A DNA stretch of 64,000 nt from Pectinophora gossypiella (Eukaryota; Arthropoda; Insecta; Lepidoptera; Gelechiidae): the NCBI RefSeq assembly GCF_024362695.1, contig NC_065406.1, forward strand, positions 13,950,001 through 14,014,000, written 5' to 3'. Shown here in pieces: positions 33,401-48,400 of the stretch. The stretch's first letter is position 1, and every line of letters begins with the position of its first letter. The notes under the pieces are model-generated. The model was not told where the DNA came from and did not search any database. It worked only from the letters and a program-made list of their open reading frames with translations. The translations under genes and the position numbers were made by a program.

Positions 33401-36400
33401 TATAACCAAAACATATGTTTGTTTACTAATAGTATGGGGAACTGTCAAAATTTAAGAACACTCAACAGTAGCGACACCTGGTGGGAGAAATTGGCAGTTT
33501 TTATCCTCATTGATAATCATCATCATCATCAGCCCATTAACGTCCCCACTGTTGGGGCACGGGCCTTCCCTATGGATGGATAGGGAGATCGGGCCTTAAA
33601 CCACCACGCGGGCCCAGTGCGGATTGATGGTTATTAACGACTGCTAATGCAGCCGGGACCAACGGCTTAACGTGCCTTCCGAAGCACGGAGGAGCTCGAG
33701 ATGAAAACTTTTTTTTTTGTGGTCACCCATCCTATGACCGGCTTTGCGAAAGTTGCTTAACTTCAACAATCGAAGACCGAACGCGTTTACCGCTGCGCCA
33801 CCGAGCTCCTCTCATTGATAATACTTCACCATTTTATTAACATGACATACGCTTACGCAAGATGAACCGAGTCTGTTAGACCGACGTGATAGATGGTAAG
33901 TCGTCAAACCTCATGTTTCACATTCCTGTCACAAATTTTCCACAATAAATCCCTACCAGAGACAAAGGTAACAGAATACGCCAGTCACTAATTGCTCGCG
34001 TTCAGTCTAATTACTCTGTTTACAGCGTTGACACTGTATAGTCACTGTTGATGACTTTGATACATTACCTATTTGAATATTATAATTTAAACACTGCCAT
34101 ACTATAAACAAATAGACTCAACAATCGCCAAGGATTGATTCTAAAAAAGTGTTCGAACGTATTGTAAATACGTATACATTAAGTTATGTAGATAGTAGAA
34201 GTTCGTTCCCTGCAATCAAAAAGTTATGGTTGTTAAAATAAAGAGCATTGTCGGATATACAGTGTATTGACACGCCGTTGCTTAGTAGCAAGATGCGCTG
34301 CGGATGCTTTTTTACAGAGATTGGTAGTCTATTTGTTTATATACGATCAATGCATTTAAGCATTATGTTGATAGAATAAAAATGCTTCAAATAAGCCAAT
34401 CACATGATATTTCGTAACCAATAACCAGTCAATCTCATATGTAATAAACTATGGAAGATATAAGAATAAAGACTCATAGGCATTTACATCTTGATAAGAT
34501 GATTTATAGAAAGAAAGAAAGAAACATTTATTACTTTCGGACACCACAGACACAGACAGACAGGTACATTACATTTAACACAGGACAGAAACCACACGGA
34601 AATCAATAAGTACACAGACAAAAAAAAATAAGAAAAATACCAAAACAAAAAGAAAAACAAACCAAATTCATAAAAACAATAATAATAAAACAAAGTATTC
34701 TAAATGCAACGCACTGACGGCCCGATCATCTGCGGTGGAGTCCGGAATAAAAGGACTTCGCTCAGCATAAGTCGCGGCGTGAGCCACGACGCTGGTATTC
34801 TGCGGGCCCTGTGGGCCCTTTATACAGCGTTTCTGTGACATATCTCCCGGTCATCAAGTTTCGTATTAATTTATAATTATGTTAACGGAGCGAATTGGTA
34901 TACTTTAATGTCATAGTAGTTTAAAGGTCATAATTTTATATATCGTGAAAATACTAGTATCTTGAGTAGTTTGTCATTTTGCGTTTTTAGTAATTGAGCC
35001 GTTACTTTTGCTCGTCAGTGTACCTATTATATTTCTCATTAGAAATATACCAGCTTTTATCGTTAAAAGTATTCCCCAACATACCTCAATAAGTATAATA
35101 TACTATGTAAGCTTGAGTCTTGGCGGGGAAACTTGAGGAGCATTAAGGAAAATGGAAGGAAGCCCCCGGCATCGCGTCACTCGCACCCTGACACCGACTT
35201 CGACATGTCTATCTGATGTTGCTGACGACACAGAAGCGACGAAAATATTCTACACTAACTTTTCGCCCGAGACATTGGAGTGGACTTCGTTTATCGCGCG
35301 CGTCACGTCTTTGATATTCTCTTTTCATCCCCTTAGGGGTGATTTCCGGCTACCCTATGTTCTTCCTTAGGTCTCGAACTATCTCCATGCCCTTAATCTA
35401 AATCGTCTCAAAGGTTGAACGTCAAAGATAAAGTAACAGACAGACAGACTATGGTCGATTCGCAATTGCATTTTTATGGGTATATATTACTATAATAAAG
35501 GAAAAATACTGATACGTATAATTTTCGATTGAACTTCGGGAAAAAATCTTCTTAACCTTTCACAAAATTAATGGGGATGATCGGTAATTTTCTATAGCGG
35601 GCATCAGATTTCGTCGATATTTTCCCTATTTAGACCTGTAAAAGTCCTATGAAAGGTTCATCTTACAAGACACGATTTCAAGGACCCAGGGTGCGGTTTG
35701 GGACCCTTACTTCCTAATTCTTAATACACGGCCCTAACCCTAATTAGGGTCCTTGGAATGGTTCTTGTCCTTGTGGTTCTGTGTCGATCATTGTAGACGG
35801 TGATACGGCTAACCCCTTAGTAATTACGTAGGTCTAACAGGAAGCTCAATGCATACGTTCATAATGCCATGGATGTCTCTCAACAACTAGCCCAATTGGG
35901 GATACAGTCGTGCGTGAGCTTATGTTATGTCAATAGCCATTTTACTTAAACATTGTCATTCTACGTATACGACCTTAAAGTCAATGTTCAGTGTGTGAAA
36001 TAATCATTGTTAGTATAGTCATACTAATAACGATACTCGATAAGGAGTATTCGTGCCGTACAAAATAAGTATATTCATAAACAATATAGAAATACATTCG
36101 TAAAGATGGAATGCCAGAATACTACCACAATATACAGGGTATGTAAACTTGTTTGTTCTTCAATAAAGAGATACGGAGATATTAATTCATTTATTATATC
36201 TATCCCTACTCTAATGATATACCTAATAGTAGAGAGATTTTCTTTATCCAAAAAAACCCGGAAATCGTGAATTGTTGTAGGCCGCTCTTTATATATTTAT
36301 TCCAATACAGGGTGTTAATGACATCGTAACGAAAACTTTGAGAGATGATTCAGGCCATGATTCTGAGTTAATATCAACTGGAATTTTCCGTCGCAAAAGT

Positions 36401-39400
36401 GTGTAAGAATTTTTCTTCATTTTCGCAGTAAAGTCAATAAGATTTAATGTCGTACGGAACTCTACAACCTTGCCTATTAATAATTATTATCATTTACAGT
36501 TTTTTTAATGGCCATAATAGTTGTTTTGTTGTTTTAATATATCCCGATACGATGTCTTCGTGAAGCCCGCGCCCAGTTAGTCAACAAATCCTCTCGCCGC
36601 ACAATTATTTATGATTCCGACTCCACCGAGCCTGCCATATCTTTCGGTACTAACTTCGGCAAAGCCTTAACAATCCCCCAACAGACAGCTGTAATACATT
36701 TGGCAATACCTGCATTAGTTTTAATGTGCCGAGTTATTTGCTGTCCTGTGATAAGACTGGGGCTTCATTTATTTAAGATTTCGACATAGAACACGAAAAA
36801 TTCGTTATGACAATCTTAAGGTTTGTAGGCGGATTGGCCGGAGATCGCGTTGAATCAGAAAGTAGGAAAATACTACGGTCATTGAATAAATAATACCATA
36901 ATACTACGTATAGAACAGGGGGGGTTAAATGGCCACATCGAAGCAATTCATCTAAGAAAGCGATATTGCAATTTGACATTTGTTTGCATTGCGCACTTAC
37001 TTTTATATGCGCAAATGTCAAATTGCAATATTGCTTTCTTAGATGAATTTCTTGGCCATTTTAACCCCCCCCCCCCCAGTAACTCTCCGCCCCGCACCAA
37101 TTCGTATCGGGCGCCGACCACGGATCTTACTTTAGTCTTAAATGGCCGTAAGCAGTTGAAGAGTTAGGGGAGAGCGCGCGGACTCTCTATCTCGCTCATA
37201 CTTACGCGTTAGGCGGCACACGGTAGAATGAAATTTTTGTGTAGTCTCCGGGTGGCTTAATTAGAAATGCTAGTTCAATATGTCCCCACCGGCCGAGACG
37301 AACTGGAGTAGGGTTTCCGGGCGATTTTCGCGTCCGGGTGTGCCAAGAGGAAGCCTTTGCTCGGGTGTAGCATTAGATAAACTAGATAAGACTTCCGAAA
37401 CGAGGATTGACGACGAGTTTCTGTTAGCGATCCAATAGAGTTTTTCAGACGTCAACTTGCAGCCACTTTTAATGGGTAACCATAATGGGTATGTTCAGGC
37501 GAATGGTGAAAGGTGAGTTTAAATGTAGCTTGTTCATGATAAGTCATGAAGTTATTTGTACTGATCCACAAATATATAGATACAGATATTATTGATCAAA
37601 AAAATTAAACATCAGAGGAAAATTTGCATAACGTTAAGCAAAAACAACGACGATGTTTATCTCGTACATTTCTCAACTCTTTACCAAACATGGGCGCGAT
37701 CAATCAAGTGTCTGTCTCAAAGGCGGTACAGGCAAGTTTCCTTTGTCTTCATAAATTGTTGTTTATGAGCCCTACTACGTCGGCGGGCTACCTCACGGTG
37801 CGACGCGATTCGTGCGATATCGTAACATGTGACGATTTGAATACTTAAATCGACTATACAAGCGCACGGTATTTATTCTTTGGCATATCCTAGGGTATAT
37901 GGTAGCCGAGATAGACATTTTACAAATTGTCAAAATATTATCATCTCCTTAGCGTTATCCTGTTTATTACAGGGACGCGTAGGTACCGAACCAGAAGATT
38001 TGTCAGGTCCGATTTTTTACAGAACCGACTGCCTTTCTGACCGTCCAACCCGGTGGAAAACAAGCCTTTTACAGGTTAGGTCAATTACCTCCAAGAACCC
38101 ATTTCTCAAGTATGTGGGTTTCATCACTACTATGTTGGGGCTTTTCCTTCATCGCTGAGCACATGATAATTATTTAAACTCCAAACATGAGTTCGAAAAA
38201 ACATTTGTGCCCGTGCTGGATTTGAACCTGCGGTCTCTCGGAGTCAAGCATTCTTCCAACTACCACGGCTCTAACAAATTTTCAAAATATGTCTATGAAA
38301 AGTGTACGAAATAATGACATTGTCAAAAAATGGTCAAACGACGTTTTTTATATGGTGGTATAATATTGGTAAGCTTACCCTAAAATCGCACGTCCTTGCA
38401 ATACCACGGTCGCGTTGTGAAGATACTCGCTAAGTTGTTGTTTATGAGCCCTACTACGTTGGAAAGACGTATTGTTTGGGGGGTTACTAGTTTACTACGG
38501 GGACTGCTAGTTCCGGGAATTATTTGGTCTCGAAACTTTTTTGATGGAAATATTGTGTGGAGCTCGAAGTTTATGTGGAAGATACAACGTTATGGTTATT
38601 AAATTAGTCCTCTAGAGGTTTGCTTCGGTTTCTTCTTTATGCACACTTGGTGGCCTTTTCCTCTAGATTAAAGCACACTTCCCCACTTTATGTTTTACTG
38701 TAAGATTTTTGTTTTAGTATCCGGACCACACGCCAAAGTTTTAGACATTACGACTATAACTTTTACATACTCACATAACATAAACAGCCTATAATCGTCC
38801 CACTGCTGGGCAAAGGCCACCCCTCAATCAACCGGAGGGGGTTTTACGTGACTATGAACGACAAATATCGTGCCATCCAACAGCACCTGAAATCGAACAC
38901 TGGTTCATTTGCCGTTTGAGAATTGTGAAATCTTTATCTTCTCTCGTTAGGGTTACTATTGAGCCGCCGTAGGCCCCTGAAATGGCTTATGTAACGGTTA
39001 CATACTTAATCTTCATGATCGTTTTGGAACGAAACTTATCCTGTTTGATCTACGATCAGGCCATTAGACTGCACAGACTGTACAAAGTACTAAGTTGAGT
39101 GCTAAGTTACTAATTCAGTTTTAACCAGGCTTAGTAACCCGAAGCACTAGGACTCCGCAGGATTCGTATTACACTCGGAGAAGTAATTTCCAACTTTAAT
39201 AGCGATCCGGTGTCGCCCCGGGCACATTTCAGTGATTTTTTCAACAGTGAACGCTTGCCACCGTTTGGCTTTGGTCCAAAATGTAAGCCAAGCTGTGTTT
39301 TCACAGAGGCGGAGACAAAAAGTGCCGCGTTTGAACAATATATTTATATGGTTTGAAACCCTCCTTTTCTTTCCGCTCCGCATCAGTGGAAACGGTGTTC

Positions 39401-42400
39401 TATGCTCCGCTGTTTTCGTATCTGCTATTGTGCAAAACCCCTAACGACATGTTTCCCCAGAAGTAGGGCTGGACGGGGGAGTGCAGAGACGAAACGTGTG
39501 GAAGCCACGCCCCTTCTACGGTCCGCGTCGGTGTTTCCTTGTTTACTTCGAAGCGAAGAACTAGAGAAGAGATATGGATTCGACGCGCATTACGAAAAGT
39601 CAATCCCGTCAGGCGTCCGAAGTCTAGTGGTTAGAGCGTCGGTCTTTCGATCTGGAGGTCCCGGCTTTGATTCCCGATGGAGGCCTATCACAAAAATCGC
39701 TTTGTGGTCCTCAGTTTGGTTCGGGCATTGCAGGCTGATTACTCAATTGTCCGAAATAAGATGATACGCTTCTATTTATCTACTTAAGACTACATAGACG
39801 TTACATGAATCATGTGAGGGGCTTGGAGGTACAATAGTAACCCTGATGAGGGCGGTCAACGACCTCTCAACCCACATGAGAGTAGAAGATTTCTATCATG
39901 GCACGTCACGTCCCGAACTACTAGTTCTTGTAGTGGCAACAGGGTGTGTTGCCACTACAAGAAGCAAAAAGCAGCAAAATATATCTCTTGCTATTGTAAG
40001 TCTTACATAACTTAGAACCAATGGAATGTCAGTGCATTCTTCTTTTGTGTCACTGACACCTTTCTTGGGTGTTTGCCCGATGTCGGGGGATTTTTCTTTT
40101 GGTGATGCATTGGCAGAGAGATCGTTAAATGTTCCATTAAGATAGATACTCAATACCGTTTTTACCATAAGGGCAAACAGGGCCCGTGCCTCCTATCCTC
40201 GGGGGCCCCAAAGTATCGAAAAATTCTCCTACACATTTTATTTTCAAAAAAGTAGGGCACGTTGGCTGACATACTATAAACAAAAAGACTCACAATCGTT
40301 AAGGATGTCCGAACCGTGTTGTAAATACATATACATTAAGTTATGTAGATAGTACAAGTGCGAATCCTCAAATTAAAATATTATGGCTGTTAAAATAAAG
40401 TTAAATATCGGTTGTACAGTGTGGTCTGTGGTCATTACGCCTATTGCGCCTAAATGCAATCTTGACACGCCGTCGCCTATTGACAAGATGCGCGGACGTT
40501 TTATTATTACAGAGATTGGTAGTTTACTTGTTTATATATGACGTTAATGGGCACATTACAAGTTTTTCGCAAAAACAAGTTTCGGCTCAAATAATTCCTA
40601 ACCTATAGCCAAAAAAAATGAACCAAAAGGCCAGCAGCATACTAATATAATTAATGACATTTTAAGTTATTTATTTGATTCCCCATAACAAAATGGACAT
40701 TGTATGAAACAAATAAAAGAGAAGGTGCAGGTCGTGTCGTATCAGGAGGTAAAGGATTTGGCGGGAAGAAGAGAGGAATGGCGATTACTCCACCGATAAG
40801 AGCGCAGCTCTTAAATAAAGAGAGAGCAAATTGTTAGTATAATTCGCTTTGTTTACTTTCCTAAATAGCCTCAAATTCTTGTTTGCCCATGGGCCCTAGC
40901 ATAGTTAAAGACGGCCCTGGATATACCATCAGTTGGTTGCATTTAGATCGATTGCGGATATGAAACGTTCATACATAGTTAGACTAGATAACCTACTCTC
41001 CCATCAATCGGAAACATATTCCGCTACTATGCTCCAGTACAGGTTCGAATGAAACATTCACTTAAGTTAAATTATTCTCTGCATTACATTTCTACAAAAA
41101 TAACTTTCGCCTATCGTATTTCTAGTATCACTTTGTATACAGAGAAATACTATTATTTATTGCTGAAATTATAATACAGAAATTGTTATTAGAGAAAATA
41201 CGAAAACAGTTCAATCCAATTCCGAGGCCGAATTTGGAATACGAACGTAAACCACGGAATTCCAAATACCTATACCCGCAAAATGGAGCTTATTCAGCTA
41301 TCGACGATTTCCATTCGCTGTTCTATTTTTAGCATGCCGAACACAAGGCATTATCTGGAATCGGAAGTCTAGTTTAACACAGGACCTAGTTCGCGTATGT
41401 TATGGAAGTTATGCGGCTAGTGATGGGTAACTTGCCAGTTACTTTTCTTACTGAGAATGTTTTTTCAACGAGGGACTTTCCAGGCCAAGTTACGTAACAA
41501 AAATATAGATGACAATGTGCAATTTATTCTTTGTTTAACCTTCTAATATCATGAATTTCAGCGAATGGATTGCATTGTATGAAATGATAAACCTTTGTTA
41601 CTTCATTCAATCACAACACATCTTCCAATCATTATTATCCCGTTTAAAATAAAGAGAAGCAATATAGGTAAGAACATAATTCTATACAAAAATGAAACAA
41701 CTATCGAGATTTTTTTCTTTTTTTTTTTCTTTTTTTTGACCGAGAAGGACTTACGACGACAAAATTGGAGATGTCCTTAGAAAAGGTTTAATACGATCTA
41801 CTCTGAACCGGCGTGCGTGTATGAAGCGATTGATGAATGTGGAGGAAGCAAGAGAAGTGTGTCAGGGTCGAAGCAAATGGAATTCTATAGTCTCTGCTTA
41901 CCCCGGTGGGAAATAGACTTGAGTTTATGTATGTGTTTTTCTCTATATGCCATTATATTATGTTTTTGTACACTTATGTACCCGAGTAATGAGGAAATAG
42001 GTAATTAATTATATTTCCTCATTGCTCGGATTAAATATTATTATAGGTGTTGGATAGCACCATCTACATTTTTTTGGAGAACTGTTCAACATTGCCCAGA
42101 AAGCCCATCATTGGGTTGGTTTGGCGTTTGAGCACGATTCCGTGATTATAAATGACGATGTGGCTTAAGATAGAGCACACTCAGACAATGCCTGAACCAT
42201 GCTCTACGATCGATGTTATCTTCTATCTGTTGATACAGCCTTTACGCGTTAGGCGTTACGCATTTACATATTCCACGACCCTAAATCACTTTTCCTCATT
42301 ATGTCGGCACATTTCCTTCTCGACATATTTCTCGAGTGATGTGGCGCGACCATTGACTTGGTATTCTAGTTGTGATATGTAATCATAATAATATTTACAT

Positions 42401-45400
42401 CGAGCGACTTTCACGACATCACTAGACGGACTCGACGCGCATTTTGAACAGTTCTGTGCATGCTCGACTCTAACTGGATTTATTTCCTCGACAGCTGCGG
42501 TACAAACTTTCTCAAATATGTCTGTCTATCTAACATAACATAATCTCACGACTATATCCCAGTTGGGGTAGTCAGAGGTACATCCATCGCTAGGATACCT
42601 AAATATCCACACCACACCGAGGTTTCTGTTAGACAACGTGATAGGTGGTGAGCCGTAACGCCGTCTATAATGGTCGAACCAACTCTGTTAGTGAAAACTG
42701 CTCTTAAGATAAATGAATAACTCATTGGTGCAAGTCCGGTATTCGGGGTTCGGACCAGCGCTCCCCGTTTGAGAAGCAAGCCGATGAACCGCAGGACCAC
42801 AGATGTGTATCTGTAATAAATTATTTGAAGATGTAGGTAATAGATAGAATAGACCTCGAATGGAAGAATGTCCTGGTGAAGATTAATAGGATCGACCCAA
42901 ATTGAAATAAGACGAAGTGAGGACACAGAACAAAAGGGTTTTAAATGCCACATTAAATCAATTCATCTAAAAACAGTTGCTTTTTGATATATTCGCGATT
43001 TATGCACTTATTTATATGTGCGCAAATTTTAATGTAAAATTGCAATATTGCTATTAAGATGAATTGCTTCAAGGGGGCAGACCAACAGAAATAAAAGTAA
43101 TGGAAAATCCTATATATTACATTTCACGTTGATTTATATAATAGTTTGTTTTAAACAGTAACTTTGTATCAACAGTGGCTGCAAGTTGTCTTTGATTATT
43201 GGAATTACGATCATAACATAACATAACAAATACTTTATTGCACAAACAGGAAAAAACAAAATACAAAACAAAAGAGAAATAGAAAAAAAAATAGAGAAAT
43301 AGATCGTGAGTTTTATGTATGTATTTTAAACATTTATTCTGGAATACATTTTAGAACTGTGTTGGTAACATTCAACTTGTAACAAACAACAATTTCTAAC
43401 AATTTATTCTTCAGATACAGAATACATTGTTAGATATTGCCCTGAATTCTATTCAGTAGAAAAGGTCTCGTCTTTTCTACGAATAGTTCCCCTGAACTAT
43501 TACCGTTTAAAGCCCTTTAAAGAAGTAAGAAAAGTACAAAAAAAAGCAAAAAATCAAGTATTCGTGCCAAAGACATGATTTTCTTAAAAGCGAAGTTCCA
43601 GTTATTCTTTTACGCGAAAACAAATTATAGCTTTCGCAATTTAATTCAATTGTTAGAGAATACAAACTGTGAGTTAGACGCCAAAAGTAAAGTTGGTTTC
43701 TTGACTTTCTTGGCTAGGTAAACTTTAAACATAACATATCATCACGCCTGTATCCCCGAAGGGGTAGCAGAGGTGTATAGTATATACACCCATTCCTCCG
43801 TGATCCAGTGGTTGAGCGTTGGGCTCACGATGACGGTCATCATGTTCTTGTTTCCCTTATGTAATTAACTTTGTTTGTCTTCCGTGCCAAACTGATTTTA
43901 TAAATATTCTTAATTAAGAACTTTTCAACTGTCTTCGGCGCTTTAACGGCCTCCGTGGTCCAGTGGTTGAGCGTTGGGCTCACGATCCGGAGGCTCCAGG
44001 TACGAATCCCGGTGGGGACATATCATAAAAATCACTTTGTGATCCCTAGTTTGGTTAGGACATTACAGGCTGATCTCCTGATTGCCCAAAAAGTAAGATG
44101 ATCCGTGCTTCGGAAGGCACATTACGCCGTTGGTCCCGGTTTCTACTTACTGATGTAAGTAAGTTCGATGTTAAGCCGCTCAATAATAACCCTGACACCA
44201 GGGTCGATGAGGTTGGTAGTTCACCTCACAACCCACACGATAGAAGAAGACTCATTCCTCGCCAGCTATGCTAAACTAAACAGTATCTACTAGAAATCCT
44301 TGAGAGCCCCGTTCAGAGAATGCGTTATTTACATTGTAGTGTAAGTCACACAGTCGAACCCACAGGCCACGGGTACGAATTCCGGCTCTGGTTCTAAACC
44401 ACTGAATTTCGACTTTATGTTTTTAATAATAATAACGTTTATTGCATCAATTCAGGTTAGGTACATTGCAGATTACAGTGCATAAAAATAGTATCACCAA
44501 ATTCTACTTTTTCTTTTTTTTTTTGTCTTTTTTTTTTTGAATCAAAGATGACTTTTTCGCCCTTGGTTGAATTCATGTTTGGATCATAGATAATTGATAT
44601 CATAATATGGTTTCCAGGATTTATGGTCGGTTAATGGTAATAGGCTCGCTCCCTTATTGGGACAATATACCATATAACTCATTGCGTTTATTTACTTCCT
44701 TTCCTGCCTTGTACTGGTTAATAATGCGTGAGTCCTCAAAACACCTATCAGCGTGAAGGCCTAGACACAAACTTCTTGTAAGCAAACGTATAACCTACAT
44801 TTTGTAATGCAAAATACCGACGTTTGCAAGTACGTGATAATATTACTAACACAATAGTGAAGGACTTTTCAGGCTACGTTCGGTTCCCCACAAATAATAT
44901 ACATAGCGCTGTCGACTTGTAAATCAAATCAAATATACGTCATTGCATACAACATACAAAACACGTGTTGATTACCTATTTTCTCATTCCTTTCAATCGA
45001 CTGAAGTACCCTATCGATTTTACTGATCAATGTTGTCGTTTCCCTAAACCCCAAAGACTTCGAACTCTGACTTAGCTTAACGACCACATCAATCATTGTA
45101 AAAAATGTATAATGTCACGTTCATCAACTGGTATAGGCAGTCGCCGACGGAATGTATGAAAATAAAAACCATGCGTTCATACATACATACATACATAAAC
45201 TCACGCCCGTAATCCCTAATGGGGTGGGCAGAGCCACAAGTAATCAAAGACAACTTGCAGCCACTGTTGATACGAAGTCCTAAGATGGATATGATGAACC
45301 TTATGGTGATAAGGGATCAGCCTATCGCCCATAACATTAGTCCATCATGTTAGAGGACGCAATCCCTCTGTCGGTTTTTACGACATGCCCGGGAAGACAA

Positions 45401-48400
45401 GCAGCTGAACGTGTTCTATGTTTTTTATTTGCTCCCAGAACAGCATAGAAGCATAGAACCATGCGTTCATAATGTGGAGATTTCATGCATTATTGTTAGA
45501 GAAAAAATAAATACTAACTACTTGCTGCGAAACGAAACCGACAATACCCTATTTAACGAAGCACGATTAGATTGATAACAGGACAGAGATATATTACATC
45601 GCGTAGAAATATAAATATTTTATTGTGACCATGTGTTCGTACAAAATGTGGTGTTCATGGACCCGGTAAGGGCACTGCAAATGGTAGAGAGGACAAGATA
45701 CTTAATTATTAGTCAGTGATAAAATTGATATTTATCATAGTTACTATATTTTAACAATAATCACCATCATCAATTAAGAGCCACGGTCTTGACGGTGCAG
45801 CATTTTTCATGCTACTTTTTTAGGGAAAAATAGGGCAGTGGTTTCCCTCTTGCCTTCCGCCCCGCAGCACTCTGTTTGACGCGAGTGGGATGGCGCCCAG
45901 AGTAGTCTTATTACAAAGCCATACATGTCCTCCGCCTCTGAATAGTACTGACAGTTACTGCTGCCCTCTGTCAGGTTCCAGGTTACAGTACCTGTGACTT
46001 GCCCCTTCCGTCCTGCATTGCCGTACCGATGGCTCCCATCTTCGCCTCTGCAACCGTTGAGGTCTTCAACCGTATCCCTGGGCAAGGGTTCTAAAGGTTT
46101 TAACAATAATATTGCACTTATATTTTAAGTATTGTTTTATATGTTTATTATGATTTAATTTATAAAATGTTATTCAAAATTATTCATTTTAATTTATCAT
46201 TTATATATTCATTAACTGTGTAATAGCTTTCAGTGATAAGTAGTAGCTTTAGTTGTTTTAGTACGAAAGAGACGAGAGATATTTCTCTTTCGCAATAAAA
46301 GTTTACAACTCAGTATGAAAGGGCGTGATGTATGTAAACTATTGCGATTTGATATTTGTTGACAGCAATATTGCTTTTTAGAGCTCCAGAAGTGAATTTG
46401 AGCTAACGTAAGTCATTAACGTATTCTATTTTATCTATGCTTACTCTACCACAAGTTTATCTCGTGCATCAACGTTAAAATTCGGCTCAAATAAAAATGT
46501 TTACTTTTCCTGTTGGATGGCCAAAACCGCGCTATAAAAACACTAAAGAAGAAACATTTACAAACATGTCAAGAGTAACAAGATAAGAGATTGGAGATAG
46601 CAACCCAGTCCCTGGTTACCTCTTAGGCGACCTGCACACTAACACAGATAGTTGCCAAAATTTCGCGTCTTTGTTACGTAACTACGGCTAATATACTGCC
46701 GCATTTATGTGTCACGGATTATGCTGCAGACATTTTCCTTATATAGGAGAAGTTTAGAGATGATGTTATTTTTTATGTTGTATTTATTTATTACTGCCTA
46801 AATAGGTCCTGTTGACCCTGTTGTTAAGCACAGGTCTTCCCACATTGATTGGAGTTTATTCCACCATTCATGTTTCTTTGCGTGTTGGTGGAGAAACACA
46901 CATTGAGCAAGTGTGACCTAGATGATTCCTCAAAGTAACGGAATCTACCGAAGCTTCCCCTTGAATGGAATCGGAGAGGACGTAGCGTCAGGATTTAGTT
47001 TCTTATATTGTTTCCTATAGACGTTCGTTCACCAGATGAGCAAATCCGCCTTTGTCTTTATCCTATTTTGCTAATGTGGCCCCACAGTTCATTGATAGTT
47101 TTGAGTCATGTCAGGGGCCTATGGCGGCTCAAATAATAACCCCGACACCAGGGTTAATGGGGTTGATAATCCACCTCACAACCCACACGACAGGAAAAGA
47201 ACTTTATTCCCAACCATTTTCCACGTCCAAACAATGTATTCGTATCGTACCACGATCGTTAGTGTAGACGCGGTCATGGTACCCAGCCTTTATAAAACGA
47301 TACGGGACGCTACAGTGATACTGTATATAGTTATGTGGTCCCAAATTTAGAGTAGGCCTTAGAAGCTGGTGTCTTGTCAGTTTTCCAGCAGAATCGTTTG
47401 ATTAGATACCTCTAAAGCACCACTCGCTGATAAACAGTCTCATCGTATTGTTATCAGATACTTACCGGCAACGTTAAGCCGTTATACCCGGTTACTTCTT
47501 AGTAAGTACGTAGTCGTTACATGAGCCATGTCAAGGGCTTGTGACGGCTTAACAATAACCCTGACACCAGGGCAGCTGCCTTTGATCAAATATCTAACAA
47601 TTGGTTACTTATCTGGTGAATAGTTCCTTGGGGGATGACTCCCCATAGCAAGCATGCCTTTGCCTTAGACCTTACCAGCTGGCTAGATGCCAAGCCTCCA
47701 GCAGCTGACTCGTTCGATTGCCTCAATGGCTCTATTGTACTCCTCCCCCGGCCAATGCCCCGCCGCGACACAACAGTTTTATGCTAATAACTTGATTTAT
47801 TGACCTCACTTGCATACTGTTTATGGCAATTACTTAACGGTACTGCCTCCAGACCCAGGGGTCTTATCGCTGGTTTGGATGGGTACAGCGTAACTAAAAG
47901 GTTATTTGTTTGTAGAGTCAGATACATAAGCCAAGTCTCAACTTGTAATTTAAATCAGCGTGGGAAGGAAGACCCACGATTCACTCGAATATAACCAGCG
48001 GTATTGACGTCGTTTACGTCCTAAGACTTTATTGTGTCAGGGTTAAAAAGGCCACATTGAAGCTATTCATCCAAAAAACCAATATTGCTACTTGACATTT
48101 GTTGACATTGGTGCTGATTCCTGTACACAACATCTAATTTTATTTTAAGTTATACCTGTCACTTTCTTGTCCGCTGGAAAAGAAAGGGACGGATAATCGA
48201 CAGGCATAAAATATATCGAACACATGTCAATTTTAGGCAGAAATTTAAAACACCCTTCCAAAATTTGATATTGGCCAATAACCCGACAGAATTAAGTTGA
48301 CAACACCCATCAGACGGGTTGCAAATGAGTGAGATGCCTATTTTATTCGCCCGGGTTATTCATTCATATTTAAATTAACAGTTGTCACTCATCCGTCCCT

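Noticed and set aside
35152..35370. Small coding gene
   Set aside because: The second half (CATCCCCTTAGGGGTGATTT) is a common dispersed repeat; no domain.
37270..37455. 61-codon minus-strand frame with a gag-like flavour
   Set aside because: No conserved motif could be found and the similarity is only impressionistic.
39402..39764. 120-codon open frame
   Set aside because: Its second half is a SINE head; no domain in the first half.
45180..45215. CRISPR-like or satellite array
   Set aside because: Only a (CATA)n microsatellite; no spaced repeats anywhere in the window.
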